44,188 nucleotides of DNA from a bacterium. Lineage in GTDB: Bacteria > Armatimonadota > Chthonomonadetes > Chthonomonadales > Chthonomonadaceae. The position numbers and the translations under genes are program-made. Position 1 is the stretch's first letter. Each line of letters begins with the position of its first letter. Below are positions 9,256-17,655 of this stretch, in pieces. The notes beneath the pieces are model-generated. The model was not told where the DNA came from, did not search any database, and saw only the letters and a list, made by a program, of their open reading frames with translations. The stretch is taken from assembly GCA_021777995.1 (NCBI GenBank), contig JAJYCW010000019.1:1-44188 (forward strand), read 5' to 3'.

Positions 9256-10284
9256 ATGGTATTACGAAGGGCAAAGTTAAAAGACGTCGCGGCTCAAGCT
9301 GGTGTCTCGATTAGCACCGCTTCAAAGGCGTTTAACAATAAGCCGCAAGTATCTCAATCAACGAAGGCACGTGTCTTCGAAGCAGCCGCAACACTTCATT
9401 TTGCACCCAACGCGCTAATTCGTACCTTGCAGTGCGGCAGCGCAAACACGATAGGTATCTGTACCTGGCCATTTAGCCTTGATAACGTAACACGTTCATT
9501 AGCCATGCATGTGATGCACGGAATTTACGAGGCTAGCAACTCCTACCGTAAAGACCTGCTGCTCTTCTCCCGGCTTCTTGAGCCCAACACCGACTCGCTG
9601 CTGCCTACGTTTATGGATGGCAGAGTGGACGGTCTCATATTGAGCCCACACGTACTATCACACCGTGACCTTACGCAACTTGCAGAAGGCGGCTTGCCCA
9701 CAGTGGTTCTGTACAACGGCGAGCTGCCAGATAATATGGGGTCTGTGCTCGTTGATAACTACAGCGGCATTCGGAGGTCAATACAGCATCTTCACTCGCT
9801 TGGGCACACGCGAATTGCGTTCCACCGACCTGGAGACACATTCGATTTTCGGCAGCGAACGGCAACCTACCGTCAGGTGGTGTCAGAACTGGGTCTTCAA
9901 TGCTCGGCGCAAATGCTGTTACTAGACGACACATTTTCTAGCGACTTAGAAAAACATTGGCATCACCTTCAATCGCTGCCAGAGCCGCCCACAGCACTCA
10001 TAGTTGGGCACGATGCCACGGCGATAGAATGGTTGGAGATGTTGAGGGCAAAAGGCGTGCAGGTGCCGGGCGATCTCTCGGTAATTGGTTTTGATGATGT
10101 ACCTGCTGCTAGTAGCCCGTATGGTTTAACAACAGTTCGTCAGGATGCAGCAGAAGTTGGTCGTCAGGCAATGCATATGCTCTGGTGGATTATGGCTGGT
10201 GAACGTCCATCGGCGTGTCGAAGAACGTTGGACGTCGAACTGATCGTACGCTCGACCACGGGTCCACCGCGCAAAGGAAAATAG
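9256..10284 (+). CDS. LacI-family transcriptional regulator (first copy)
   Basis: Sugar-responsive DNA-binding regulator of 342 aa, usual length. The N-terminal LacI helix-turn-helix (LKDVAAQAGVSISTASKAFN, about residues 8-27) is followed by the hinge region. Next comes a periplasmic-binding-protein-like effector domain with typical blocks (VDGLILSPH, HLHSLGHTRIAFHRP, DLSVIGFDDVPAA, TTVRQDAAEVGRQA). Recognition-helix residues SISTASK differ from SAMTVSR in the other LacI of the window, so different operators are expected. It has its own promoter and candidate operator, and lies between the GH92 gene and the DUF1559-lipoprotein pair, its most likely targets. The effector is unknown. Confidence 0.93.
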   Translation: MVLRRAKLKDVAAQAGVSISTASKAFNNKPQVSQSTKARVFEAAATLHFAPNALIRTLQCGSANTIGICTWPFSLDNVTRSLAMHVMHGIYEASNSYRKDLLLFSRLLEPNTDSLLPTFMDGRVDGLILSPHVLSHRDLTQLAEGGLPTVVLYNGELPDNMGSVLVDNYSGIRRSIQHLHSLGHTRIAFHRPGDTFDFRQRTATYRQVVSELGLQCSAQMLLLDDTFSSDLEKHWHHLQSLPEPPTALIVGHDATAIEWLEMLRAKGVQVPGDLSVIGFDDVPAASSPYGLTTVRQDAAEVGRQAMHMLWWIMAGERPSACRRTLDVELIVRSTTGPPRKGK

Positions 10285-10323
10285 AACGGGAGGTACTGGA
10301 CTAATTTACCGGGCTTCATTCCG

Positions 10324-10357
10324 CCGGAGGCAGCTTTTGCCTTGCGTTTGCCTCCGG
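10324..10357 (+). terminator. Hairpin after first lacI gene
   Basis: CCGGAGGCA at 10324-10332 pairs with TGCCTCCGG at 10349-10357 around a 16-base loop. No T-tract follows, so termination efficiency is uncertain, but it separates lacI from the DUF1559 gene. Confidence 0.45.
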
Positions 10358-10376
10358 AAATAAGAACCTATGTCGA

Positions 10377-10395
10377 TTATCTAACCTAGAGATAA
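10377..10395 (+). promoter_or_regulatory. Inverted repeat before first DUF1559 gene
   Basis: TTATCT (10377-10382) and AGATAA (10390-10395) are separated by 7 bases and lie just before the ribosome binding site of the DUF1559 gene. It could be an operator or a weak leader hairpin. It does not match either of the two operator types proposed elsewhere in the window. Confidence 0.25.
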
Positions 10396-10410
10396 TATCA
10401 GGAGAAGATC

Positions 10411-11316
10411 ATGCATCGCAACTCGTCTCGTGTTAAAGCCGACACACAGAATGCAGCTGGTCGCCGCAGCGCATTCACGCTTATAGAACTGTTAGTAGTA
10501 ATTGCTATCATTGCAATTCTTGCCGCAATACTTTTCCCTGTCTTTGCGCAGGCCCGTGAAAAGGCGAGAGCCATCACCTGCATCTCAAATATGAACCAAA
10601 TTACACTTGCAACCCTAATGTACGTTCAGGACTACGATGAGTCGTTCTGTAATGAGGGGGTAGCCGGGCCAACGAACGGCTGGGGCTGGCAAGACACGTG
10701 GCTGGTAGAAACCCAGCCTTATATTAAGGACTATAACGCCCTGCGGTGTCCCGACGACTCTCACTACACGCCCACTGGCTCGGGACCGGCATTCAGCTAC
10801 GCGGCAAATGGAAACTTCTGCTGGACCGGCACGTGGTCACTCTGCGGTCTGATTAATCCCGCACGAACCTGGTGTAGCGACTATGCACTGGCAGTAAGTG
10901 ATGCGTCGGTTAATTTCCCTGCGGAGACAATTCTGTTCTCGGAGAGGCGTACTATGGGCCCCAACTCCTGGATGTACCAGCAGGACAACGGTGGGATTCA
11001 GGGCGCCTTTAGCCCCTGGGCCACTGTAATTATTGGTGACGATGGCGTGGATGCTGGCAACCAGCTTCCCGGTCAGGCTGGCGGCATGGATAACGGACAG
11101 TTCACGGTTGGAGTGGACGGAACGTGGAAACCTGCGGATCCAAACTCCACGGGTACTGTTGGCCTGCACAATGGATTTGGTAACTTCGCCTTTGCCGATG
11201 GCCACGTTAAGGCTATGATCCCTCAGCAGACCGTGAATCCAGATCCAAGTATCGGAAACACCTGCACCAGCCCGTTCCTGAAAATGTGGGATCGTACTCG
11301 CACCACATCAAACTAG
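10411..11316 (+). CDS. DUF1559 prepilin-like protein (first copy)
   Basis: Type IV pilin/pseudopilin-like protein of 301 aa with the DUF1559 architecture found in large families in Planctomycetes and Armatimonadota. After a basic leader (residues 1-21) comes the prepilin motif [19 protein letters not shown], where peptidase cleavage and N-methylation are expected. The following block is [13 protein letters not shown]. The C-terminal part is a secreted globular domain ending in the family signature FADGHVKAM. The residue before FTLIE is Ala instead of the canonical Gly, which could slow processing. AGGAG precedes the ATG. It is followed after 10 bases by a small lipoprotein gene, an arrangement repeated at 20445-21516. 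The molecular function of DUF1559 is not established. Confidence 0.92.
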   Translation: MHRNSSRVKADTQNAAGRRSAFTLIELLVVIAIIAILAAILFPVFAQAREKARAITCISNMNQITLATLMYVQDYDESFCNEGVAGPTNGWGWQDTWLVETQPYIKDYNALRCPDDSHYTPTGSGPAFSYAANGNFCWTGTWSLCGLINPARTWCSDYALAVSDASVNFPAETILFSERRTMGPNSWMYQQDNGGIQGAFSPWATVIIGDDGVDAGNQLPGQAGGMDNGQFTVGVDGTWKPADPNSTGTVGLHNGFGNFAFADGHVKAMIPQQTVNPDPSIGNTCTSPFLKMWDRTRTTSN

Positions 11317-11326
11317 GAGGTTTCGA

Positions 11327-11551
11327 ATGGTCAAAAGCACTGCCGGTCGATTTGCAATGCTGTTCGTGCTAACGGCAGTTGTGTGCCTAGCCTCTGGTTG
11401 CTCGCACAAGGCACAGTTCGGCAGCAAAAAACAGGATTGGGCGAAGACACCGCCCCCATCATGGTACCGGGGTCCGGGTCAACCAGGTGGTCCTGCTACC
11501 GGCCCTAAAAGCGCACCAGCGGCAGCGCCCGCCGCGCCAGCCAGCCGCTAA
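11327..11551 (+). CDS. Small lipoprotein paired with DUF1559 (first copy)
   Basis: A 74-aa predicted lipoprotein. The signal peptide is FAMLFVLTAVVCLASGC, with lipobox LASGC and Cys25 the likely lipidated residue. The mature part is short and rich in Pro, Gly and Ala (PPPSWYRGPGQPGGP) with no recognisable domain. The perfect AGGAGGT directly after the DUF1559 stop and the 10-base gap indicate co-transcription and strong translation. A similarly placed, sequence-divergent lipoprotein follows the second DUF1559 gene. The gene is very likely real; the function is unknown. Confidence 0.85.
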   Translation: MVKSTAGRFAMLFVLTAVVCLASGCSHKAQFGSKKQDWAKTPPPSWYRGPGQPGGPATGPKSAPAAAPAAPASR

Positions 11552-11564
11552 TCGACCGCATCGG

Positions 11565-11607
11565 CCAATGGGCTGCGTTCACAAAAAGGATGCAGCCCAT
11601 TGGTTTT
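11565..11607 (+). terminator. Strong terminator after DUF1559-lipoprotein pair
   Basis: A perfect 12-bp stem (CCAATGGGCTGC at 11565-11576, complement at 11592-11603) with a 15-base loop is followed by TTTTCT, directly after the lipoprotein stop. Confidence 0.88.
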
Positions 11608-11852
11608 CTAGTCAAAATGTAACCGCAATCTTTCCCCTACAAGTTCTATTCCACTGCACTCGCGCAACCTTCCCATGGGTCGAGCTAGTACACGCCGTTC
11701 ATGCTCTCAATGTCGTACGAAGCTGCCATCTCCAAAGCATCTCAAACTTAAATCGCCAGGCATTGCGGCAGCTTACAAAGAGTCCCCCTGTAATGTGTGG
11801 ACCGACTCTCCCGGGCATAATACTATAAACTACAAATGTGCCCGAACACCAC

Positions 11853-11882
11853 TTGACAATAACGTTAGCGATATGACAAAAT
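11853..11882 (+). promoter_or_regulatory. Candidate promoter of GH2/propeller operon
   Basis: TTGACA (11853-11858), 18 bases, CAAAAT (11877-11882). The -10 match is modest (four of six), but the position just before the operator at 11889 supports it. Transcription would start at about 11889, inside the operator, leaving a leader of some 360 bases before the GH2 start. Confidence 0.4.
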
Positions 11883-11888
11883 CGATCC

Positions 11889-11904
11889 ATGTTATCGATA
11901 ACAT
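11889..11904 (+). promoter_or_regulatory. LacI-type operator, GH2/propeller operon
   Basis: The perfect 16-base palindrome ATGTTATCGATAACAT is even-centred on CG, as in LacI/GalR-family operators. The same element lies in front of the second lacI gene (24622) and twice before the DUF1559-lipoprotein-GH92 operon (21599, 21641). It is the evidence for placing this operon under that regulator. Confidence 0.8.
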
Positions 11905-11906
11905 AC

Positions 11907-12206
11907 GGACCACCGAGTGTGGTCCCACCAGCAACACGGTGGCATCGTTTTCGGGCAATACTTACTATAGCCCGAGCCCCTAAGCCTGATAATATCGTTC
12001 GATAGGATCATTTCGGTGTTATGTTCGATAGGAACGACGACGGTACGGTGAGATCAAAAATGCAGGCTTGCTTCTTGCCGCCGCAGCAGAGAAGGTTTGC
12101 CGTTCTCCAACAAGGTTTCCCCAAACGCAACTTTCTGCAAAAGTGCGTAACAGTCGCACGAAATGATGAGTTATCGCGGCCCACATAAGGTCATTACCTC
12201 GTGGGC
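11907..12206 (+). promoter_or_regulatory. Long structured leader of GH2 operon
   Basis: Several stem-loops follow the operator in succession: GGACCAC/GTGGTCC (11907-11925), CCACC/GGTGG (11925-11942) and TCGGGC/GCCCGA (11951-11975). The 11-base direct repeat GTTCGATAGGA occurs at 11997-12007 and 12023-12033. A final hairpin GCCCAC/GTGGGC (12179-12206, inner stem AGGT/ACCT) buries a potential GTG start at 12201. No known riboswitch class is recognised. The frames read through this region lack protein-like features, so I treat it as a leader RNA or regulatory DNA. The stretch 11608-11852 before the promoter holds nothing I can identify. Confidence 0.35.
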
Positions 12207-12251
12207 ATAGAAATACCAGACCTGATCGTAGGCGGAACACGAATTAGCCAA

Positions 12252-15200
12252 ATGCAATTTTCAACTCAATCGCATAGTACTCTGCAGTGGCTGTGGCGCC
12301 ATACGATGCTTGTATCGGCTATGATTGCCACCCTGGTGGGAGCTTCCTATGCTCAGGCAGCGCCATTCCCTACCGAGTTCAACTTATCAACTGGATGGTC
12401 GATGCAGGACGCACACCTGGTGAGACAGCCCGGAAAGGTTGTTTCTACAGAGCGGTACTTTCCGGCGACACACTGGTATCCCGCTGTGGTGCCAGGTACC
12501 GTTCTTACCACGCTGGTTGCAGATGGGGTGTACCCAGAACCGTTATATGGGCTCAACAGTCTACCGAGTGTCATTCCAGACTCGCTCTGCCGAACCGCTT
12601 ACTGGTACCGCACCGTTTTTACGCTGCCGATTAGCTATTTGCATCGTCAGGTGTTTCTTACCTTTAATGGCATCAACTACCAGGCTAGAATATGGGTTAA
12701 CGGTAGACGCGCAGGTTCTGTTACGGGTGCCTTTAGGCGCGGAATATTTAACGTCGCCAAACTGGTTGTGCCGGGTGCCAAGAATGTTCTTGCCGTAGAG
12801 ATACTGCCCCCCTTCCAGCCAGGGCATCCAGCTATTCAGACTCTTGGAAAGGGATACGGCCCAAATGGTGGTGTGATTGAGGGCAATACCCCCACCTTTT
12901 TTGATACGATTGGCTGGGACTGGATGCCAGGGATAGCCGACAGAGATATGGGAATCTGGCAAAGCGTCACAGTCCATGCTACCGGTCCTGTTATAATCGA
13001 GCATCCGTACGTTACAAGCCAAATTACCTTTGCAAGGGTTAATCATGCTGTTATCACTGTTCAAGCAACCGTCCGCAATGAAACGGGTAACCCTCAAATT
13101 GGACAGTTAACAGGTACGTTAGCAGGTAGAACGTTTGAGTCATCCACCGTCTCGCTGCCAGGTTTTGCAGCAAGAACTCTAACATTTACCGCCAGCAAGT
13201 TTCCTGCCCTCTACCTGCGATCACCCCATTTATGGTGGCCAAACGGCTACGGGGCACACACTCTGTACCATCTCACGCTCAAATTTGCGCAACGTCACTC
13301 TCTAAGTGACCGCCGTGTTGTTCCATTTGGCATCCGGTCAATTTCCTACGGCTTGAACCAGGGTACCCATACCCTAAAGATTGCTGTTAACCACGTGCCT
13401 ATCATGATAAGAGGTGGCGATTGGGGCATGGATGAGGCCATGAAGCGCACGTCGGAGGCTCGCCTTAACGCCCAGATCAAGCTGAACGCTGAAGCCGGAT
13501 TTACTATGATAAGGAACTGGTGCGGCCAAACCACCCAGGAAGACTTTTATCGCCTGTGCGACAAATATGGCATTCTTGTGTGGAACGACTACTGGCTTGA
13601 CGACACCGTACATTATGGCATTGCACGGCAACGCAATGTATTCCTTGCAAACGCGAAAGACATGCTGTATCACTATCGCAATCACCCGTGCATAGCCGTT
13701 TGGTGTGAAAAAAACGAATTTCCAGTGGGTCCCCCGTTTGAAAGTGGTTTACGGCTAATTACAAAATCCCTAGACCCTAGCCGCTTACTTCAGGCTTGCT
13801 CATCTAGTGGCGATGGTGTTGGTGACGGATATTACGGCATTGAACCCGTCAGCTTTTACTTTAAGAAGCGCCCGGACGTGTTTCACACAGAGACGGGTGC
13901 CCCTTCCATCCCGACGCTACAGGATATTCATGCCATGATGCCGAAGCGCGACTGGAACACATTCAATGATGACTGGACGGAACACGACATGTGCCAGTAC
14001 AATTATCAGGAGGCGCTCGCTTCGCGGTACGGCCCCATTACTGGGACCGCGGATTTTGTGCGCAAAGCCCAACTCGCAGACTACGAAACGTACCGTGCGA
14101 TCTTCGAGGGTGCCAACGCTCGAATGTTAAATCCCTATACTGGCATCATGATATGGATGAGTAACCCTGCGCAACCCAGTATGGTGTGGCAAATTTATTC
14201 ATATTACCTGGAACCTGACTCCGCCTATTTTGCAGTAAAACGCGCCTGTGAGATGATACATGTGCAGATGAGTCCCACCGGTCAGGTCGCCGTCATTAAC
14301 AATACCGCGCGCAATCTACACAAATTGGATGTAGAGGCGCAGGTTTACAATTTGAATGGCAGCCTTTCGAGCACCCAGAAGGACCTAGTGTCTGCTAAGG
14401 CGCTTTCAGCCACCTATGGTATGCAGATCGTTTGGAACTCGGACATGTCCCCGGTAACCTTTGTACGCCTCACCCTTCGATCCCGCGAAGGTAGTGTGAT
14501 ATCGCGCAACTTCTACTGGCATAACAGTACTAAAAAGAGCGAAGACTACCGCGACTTGCAATCAATGCCGCATACCATTGTGTCGATTAACGGCATTAGT
14601 AAGCGTGTTGGTAGCTCTGAAGTGATCAAGCTTTCAGTAACTAACCCAGGTGGCGCTGTTGCACTGCTTACCCACCTTCAGGTGCGTAGCAGCACTTCCG
14701 GTAAGCGCATCCTGCCCGCATATTACAGTACTAACTACTTTTCACTCGTGCCTGGCGAACGGCGTGCCGTGACCATTCGAGTTGCGAAGAAGCTATTGGG
14801 TAACGCGCTGCCACTAATCGTTGTTGACGGGTGGAACGTCACCTGTCGGCGTAATTACTACCCCACGTTATGGGTTGCCCCAGACAAGTCCACAGGCTTT
14901 GCACATACAGAACAGATACAGAATATCGACTGCGGTGTGGGTTGGCTGCCAGGCTATAGCGCGGACTGCTATTTCCATGGCGGAAACCAGGAGGCCTGTG
15001 ATGAGACCGTCACGACCGTAGACACACCGCTTGCCGCACCCGCTATTCTCTACCGCACGGACCGCCACGGTCCTTGTAACTACCGGATACCCGTCGGCAC
15101 CCGGCACACCTACACCATACTTCTCCACTTCGCCGAAACTTACTACACCGCACCGAACGAACGCGTCTTCAATGTACTCATAAACGGGAAGACGGTACTG

Positions 15201-15404
15201 AGAAATTTTGATATCTTTAAAGCCGCGGGCGGCAAAAACAGGGCATTGGTAGAGAAATTTACCGATGTACGGTCGGAGAATGGTGAAGTTAACATACGGT
15301 TTGAAAATGGTAAAGTGGACCAACCTACCATATGTGGTATTCAGGTAATTCCCCAACCAGTTACGCCGTTACCAAAGCGCGAGGATCTTCATGCTCACCA
15401 ATAA
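12252..15404 (+). CDS. Secreted GH2 beta-mannosidase-type enzyme with malectin domain
   Basis: Retaining beta-glycosidase of family 2, most like beta-mannosidases, acting outside the cytoplasm. 1050 aa from the ATG at 12252. A signal peptide (about 1-37, ending ASYAQA) leads to the sugar-binding jelly roll and Ig-like domains. The TIM barrel carries WCEKNE with acid/base Glu489 and FHTETGAPSIP with nucleophile Glu547. After further beta domains, residues 888 to about 1040 form a malectin-type carbohydrate-binding domain (IQNIDCGVG, YTILLHFAETY, FNVLINGKTVL, CGIQVIP). A GTG at 12201 would add 17 residues but sits in a stable hairpin, so I prefer 12252; the ribosome binding site there is weak. 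The next gene overlaps its end by 14 bases. Substrate could also be another equatorial beta-glycoside. Confidence 0.9.
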   Translation: MQFSTQSHSTLQWLWRHTMLVSAMIATLVGASYAQAAPFPTEFNLSTGWSMQDAHLVRQPGKVVSTERYFPATHWYPAVVPGTVLTTLVADGVYPEPLYGLNSLPSVIPDSLCRTAYWYRTVFTLPISYLHRQVFLTFNGINYQARIWVNGRRAGSVTGAFRRGIFNVAKLVVPGAKNVLAVEILPPFQPGHPAIQTLGKGYGPNGGVIEGNTPTFFDTIGWDWMPGIADRDMGIWQSVTVHATGPVIIEHPYVTSQITFARVNHAVITVQATVRNETGNPQIGQLTGTLAGRTFESSTVSLPGFAARTLTFTASKFPALYLRSPHLWWPNGYGAHTLYHLTLKFAQRHSLSDRRVVPFGIRSISYGLNQGTHTLKIAVNHVPIMIRGGDWGMDEAMKRTSEARLNAQIKLNAEAGFTMIRNWCGQTTQEDFYRLCDKYGILVWNDYWLDDTVHYGIARQRNVFLANAKDMLYHYRNHPCIAVWCEKNEFPVGPPFESGLRLITKSLDPSRLLQACSSSGDGVGDGYYGIEPVSFYFKKRPDVFHTETGAPSIPTLQDIHAMMPKRDWNTFNDDWTEHDMCQYNYQEALASRYGPITGTADFVRKAQLADYETYRAIFEGANARMLNPYTGIMIWMSNPAQPSMVWQIYSYYLEPDSAYFAVKRACEMIHVQMSPTGQVAVINNTARNLHKLDVEAQVYNLNGSLSSTQKDLVSAKALSATYGMQIVWNSDMSPVTFVRLTLRSREGSVISRNFYWHNSTKKSEDYRDLQSMPHTIVSINGISKRVGSSEVIKLSVTNPGGAVALLTHLQVRSSTSGKRILPAYYSTNYFSLVPGERRAVTIRVAKKLLGNALPLIVVDGWNVTCRRNYYPTLWVAPDKSTGFAHTEQIQNIDCGVGWLPGYSADCYFHGGNQEACDETVTTVDTPLAAPAILYRTDRHGPCNYRIPVGTRHTYTILLHFAETYYTAPNERVFNVLINGKTVLRNFDIFKAAGGKNRALVEKFTDVRSENGEVNIRFENGKVDQPTICGIQVIPQPVTPLPKREDLHAHQ

Positions 15405-17412
15405 ACACACACGCCGTATTGCACAGCGCTACGTGGCAGCACTTCTCGTAATCGCAGCCTGCATGATAGCCGCAACAGCAGAACGAGCCGCGGCAACACC
15501 GGCCCAGTACTTTAAAATCACTGTGGTGGATGCAGCCACGCGACGAGGTGTTCCGCTTGTGGAGCTACGAACAGTGAACCACATTCGTTACTACACCGAT
15601 AGTAACGGTGTCGTAGCCATAGACGATCCAGACCTACTGGGTCACTCCATATACTTTCATGTATCAAGCCCCGGTTATACCTATCATAAGGACGGGTTTG
15701 GTTACAGTGGCATTGCGCTAAAGGTAGTTGCAGGGCAAAGTGCCACTATTGCCGTAAAGCGACGAAATATTGCGCAGCGTCTTTACCGCATGACAGGCGC
15801 CGGAATATACCGTGACAGCATCCTAACGGGGGAAGCGACGCCGTTGAAGTACCCACTGCTCGATGGCAAGGTCATGGGCCAGGATACGGTGGAAGTGACG
15901 CCCTACAACGGCCGTATATATTGGTTTTTTGGTGATACTCAACGGCCCTCTTATCCCCTTGGCCAATTTGCAACGTCCGGTGCCACATCAAGACTGCCTG
16001 CTAACGGCGGCCTGAATCCTTCACTGGGCGTAAACCTGAATTATTGGGTAGGAAAAGACGGCTTTAGTCGGCCCATGATTGACGTACATAATCCACCCGG
16101 CCCGGTTTGGGTTGGCGGACTCTTCACACTGAAGGTAAATGGGCAGACGCATCTGTTTACCAATTTCGCAGAAGTAAGGCACGATGGGTCGATTGCAAAA
16201 GACGGTCTGGCTGAATTTGACGATAAGCAGGCAGTATTCGTGCCGGTGTGTACTTTTCCGTCCGGCAATGGTCTACGACCAGAGGGCCACCCCTTCCAGG
16301 TAGTCGAACATGGAGTACAGTACCTCTATTTCCAATCAACAGCCATGGGTGCGTTTCCACTGGTGAGGGTGAGGGCAAATCTTAAGGATGTAATGAACGC
16401 TGCGAGTTATGAATCATACACGTGCCTTAAACCAGGCGACACATATGACGGCACTAAAACATTACTTCAGCGAGCAAAGAATGGAGCACTGGTGTGGGGT
16501 TGGAAAAAGAATACAATGGCGCTTGGTGAAGATCAAGCTAACAAACTGGTAGCCGCAGGCATCATGAAAGCCGACGAGCGCATAACGTGCCTGCACGATA
16601 TTACTAACAATGATGAAGTGCTTTCACACGGTGGTTCGGTATATTGGAGTCCCTATCTTAAGCGCTGGATCATGATCACCACACAGGCGTTCGGTTCACC
16701 CTCTTTCCTGGGTGAAGTCTGGTTCGCCGAGGCGGATACCCCAGTCGGTCCCTGGGCGTATGCTGTCAAGATTGCTACACACGGTGGATACACGTTCTAT
16801 AATCCCACTCAGCTGCCTTTTTTTGATCAGAAGAAGGGACGGCTAATCTACTTTCAAGGTACCTATACCAATACCTATTCCAATGTTACAGACATTACCC
16901 CTCGGTACAACTACAATCAGCTCATGTATAGCCTCAACCTTGCAAATCCTCGTTTAATGCTTCCGCAACCGGTGTATCAGGTACGTGTAAACGACGCACA
17001 TTCTCAATATGTACAACGTGCTGATCTTGCACACAATAACCTGTGGAAGGATGTGGTCTCCATTCCATTCTACGCCATGCCGCGTAACAGCGGTTTACAA
17101 GGTCTCATACCGGTTTATGAGGTTTTGCACCAACCAGGCAGCAGTTCAATTGAGACACTGGAGACTGAACGCCCCGAAGGGAACGCGACCCCCGTTTTTT
17201 ATGGGCTTCCGGCAGGCACGAAGCCAACTGGTGCCACGATTCCTCTCTACGCCTACACAAACACTGCCACTGGCCGGCACTGGTATGCAGCCTCAAACGG
17301 AAAAGACGTGCGAAATGTCTCTCGCTCGGCACAGCCGGTTTGCGTGGTCTGGAAGAATCCAAGTATTGCGGTCGCGCTCGACCGAGGCGCAAAGCAGGTA
17401 AGCATGCCGTGA
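15391..17412 (+). CDS. Secreted beta-propeller protein, possible glycoside hydrolase
   Basis: 673 aa, unassigned. The signal peptide (about 1-35, ending AERAAA) is followed by a transthyretin/carboxypeptidase-regulatory-like beta domain (about 38-125: FKITVVDAATRRGVPLVELRT). A large middle part (about 130-520) has repeated Trp/Tyr-rich strands such as GRIYWFFGDTQRPSYP, WVGGLFTLKVNGQTHLF, GSVYWSPYLKRWIMIT and GEVWFAEADTPVGPW. These are typical of five-bladed propellers in the GH43/GH117 and DUF4185 groups. The C-terminus (about 565-660) has IPVYEV and IPLYAYTNTATGRHWYAA, resembling the DUF5648 repeat. It overlaps the GH2 gene by 14 bases (translational coupling) and shares its promoter and operator, so a role in the same glycan pathway is likely. 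Catalytic acids cannot be assigned. Confidence 0.75.
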   Translation: MLTNKHTRRIAQRYVAALLVIAACMIAATAERAAATPAQYFKITVVDAATRRGVPLVELRTVNHIRYYTDSNGVVAIDDPDLLGHSIYFHVSSPGYTYHKDGFGYSGIALKVVAGQSATIAVKRRNIAQRLYRMTGAGIYRDSILTGEATPLKYPLLDGKVMGQDTVEVTPYNGRIYWFFGDTQRPSYPLGQFATSGATSRLPANGGLNPSLGVNLNYWVGKDGFSRPMIDVHNPPGPVWVGGLFTLKVNGQTHLFTNFAEVRHDGSIAKDGLAEFDDKQAVFVPVCTFPSGNGLRPEGHPFQVVEHGVQYLYFQSTAMGAFPLVRVRANLKDVMNAASYESYTCLKPGDTYDGTKTLLQRAKNGALVWGWKKNTMALGEDQANKLVAAGIMKADERITCLHDITNNDEVLSHGGSVYWSPYLKRWIMITTQAFGSPSFLGEVWFAEADTPVGPWAYAVKIATHGGYTFYNPTQLPFFDQKKGRLIYFQGTYTNTYSNVTDITPRYNYNQLMYSLNLANPRLMLPQPVYQVRVNDAHSQYVQRADLAHNNLWKDVVSIPFYAMPRNSGLQGLIPVYEVLHQPGSSSIETLETERPEGNATPVFYGLPAGTKPTGATIPLYAYTNTATGRHWYAASNGKDVRNVSRSAQPVCVVWKNPSIAVALDRGAKQVSMP

Positions 17413-17579
17413 TCACTGCCCGGTGCAAAGCGTTCCGTGGCAAGAGCGTCACGAGTACCGACCATTGGAACGATTTGAACTTTTCGCCTCATCGCATAGC
17501 CACCTTGAGGAGGTATCGAGCGGCTCATTCAATCATAGCCGTCCCAAACCTGCCCGTAATCTAGTTCACAATCCAGAAA

Positions 17580-17622
17580 GACAACCGCCCTTGCACACAC
17601 CAATTGTGCAAGGGCGGTTGTC
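17580..17622. terminator. Bidirectional terminator between convergent operons
   Basis: A perfect 18-bp stem (17580-17597 with 17605-17622, core CAACCGCCCTTGCACA) and a 7-base loop lie between the convergent propeller and GH92 genes. A second hairpin, TGTCAGCA/TGCTGACA (17619-17639), partly overlaps it. Confidence 0.8.
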
Positions 17623-17655
17623 AGCACCCTCTGCTGACAGCAGTTGATAACTCGC

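Noticed and set aside
10377-10395. Extra copy of the ATGTTATCGATAACAT operator before DUF1559 copy 1
   Set aside because: TTATCT-N7-AGATAA shares only A/T-rich letters with the operator and has a different half-site spacing.
11675-11983. 102-codon + strand frame upstream of the GH2 gene
   Set aside because: It runs through the promoter, operator and hairpins, has no ribosome binding site and has a non-protein-like composition.
12019-12240. 73-codon - strand frame in the GH2 leader
   Set aside because: No ribosome binding site, no conserved features, and it overlaps the proposed leader structures.
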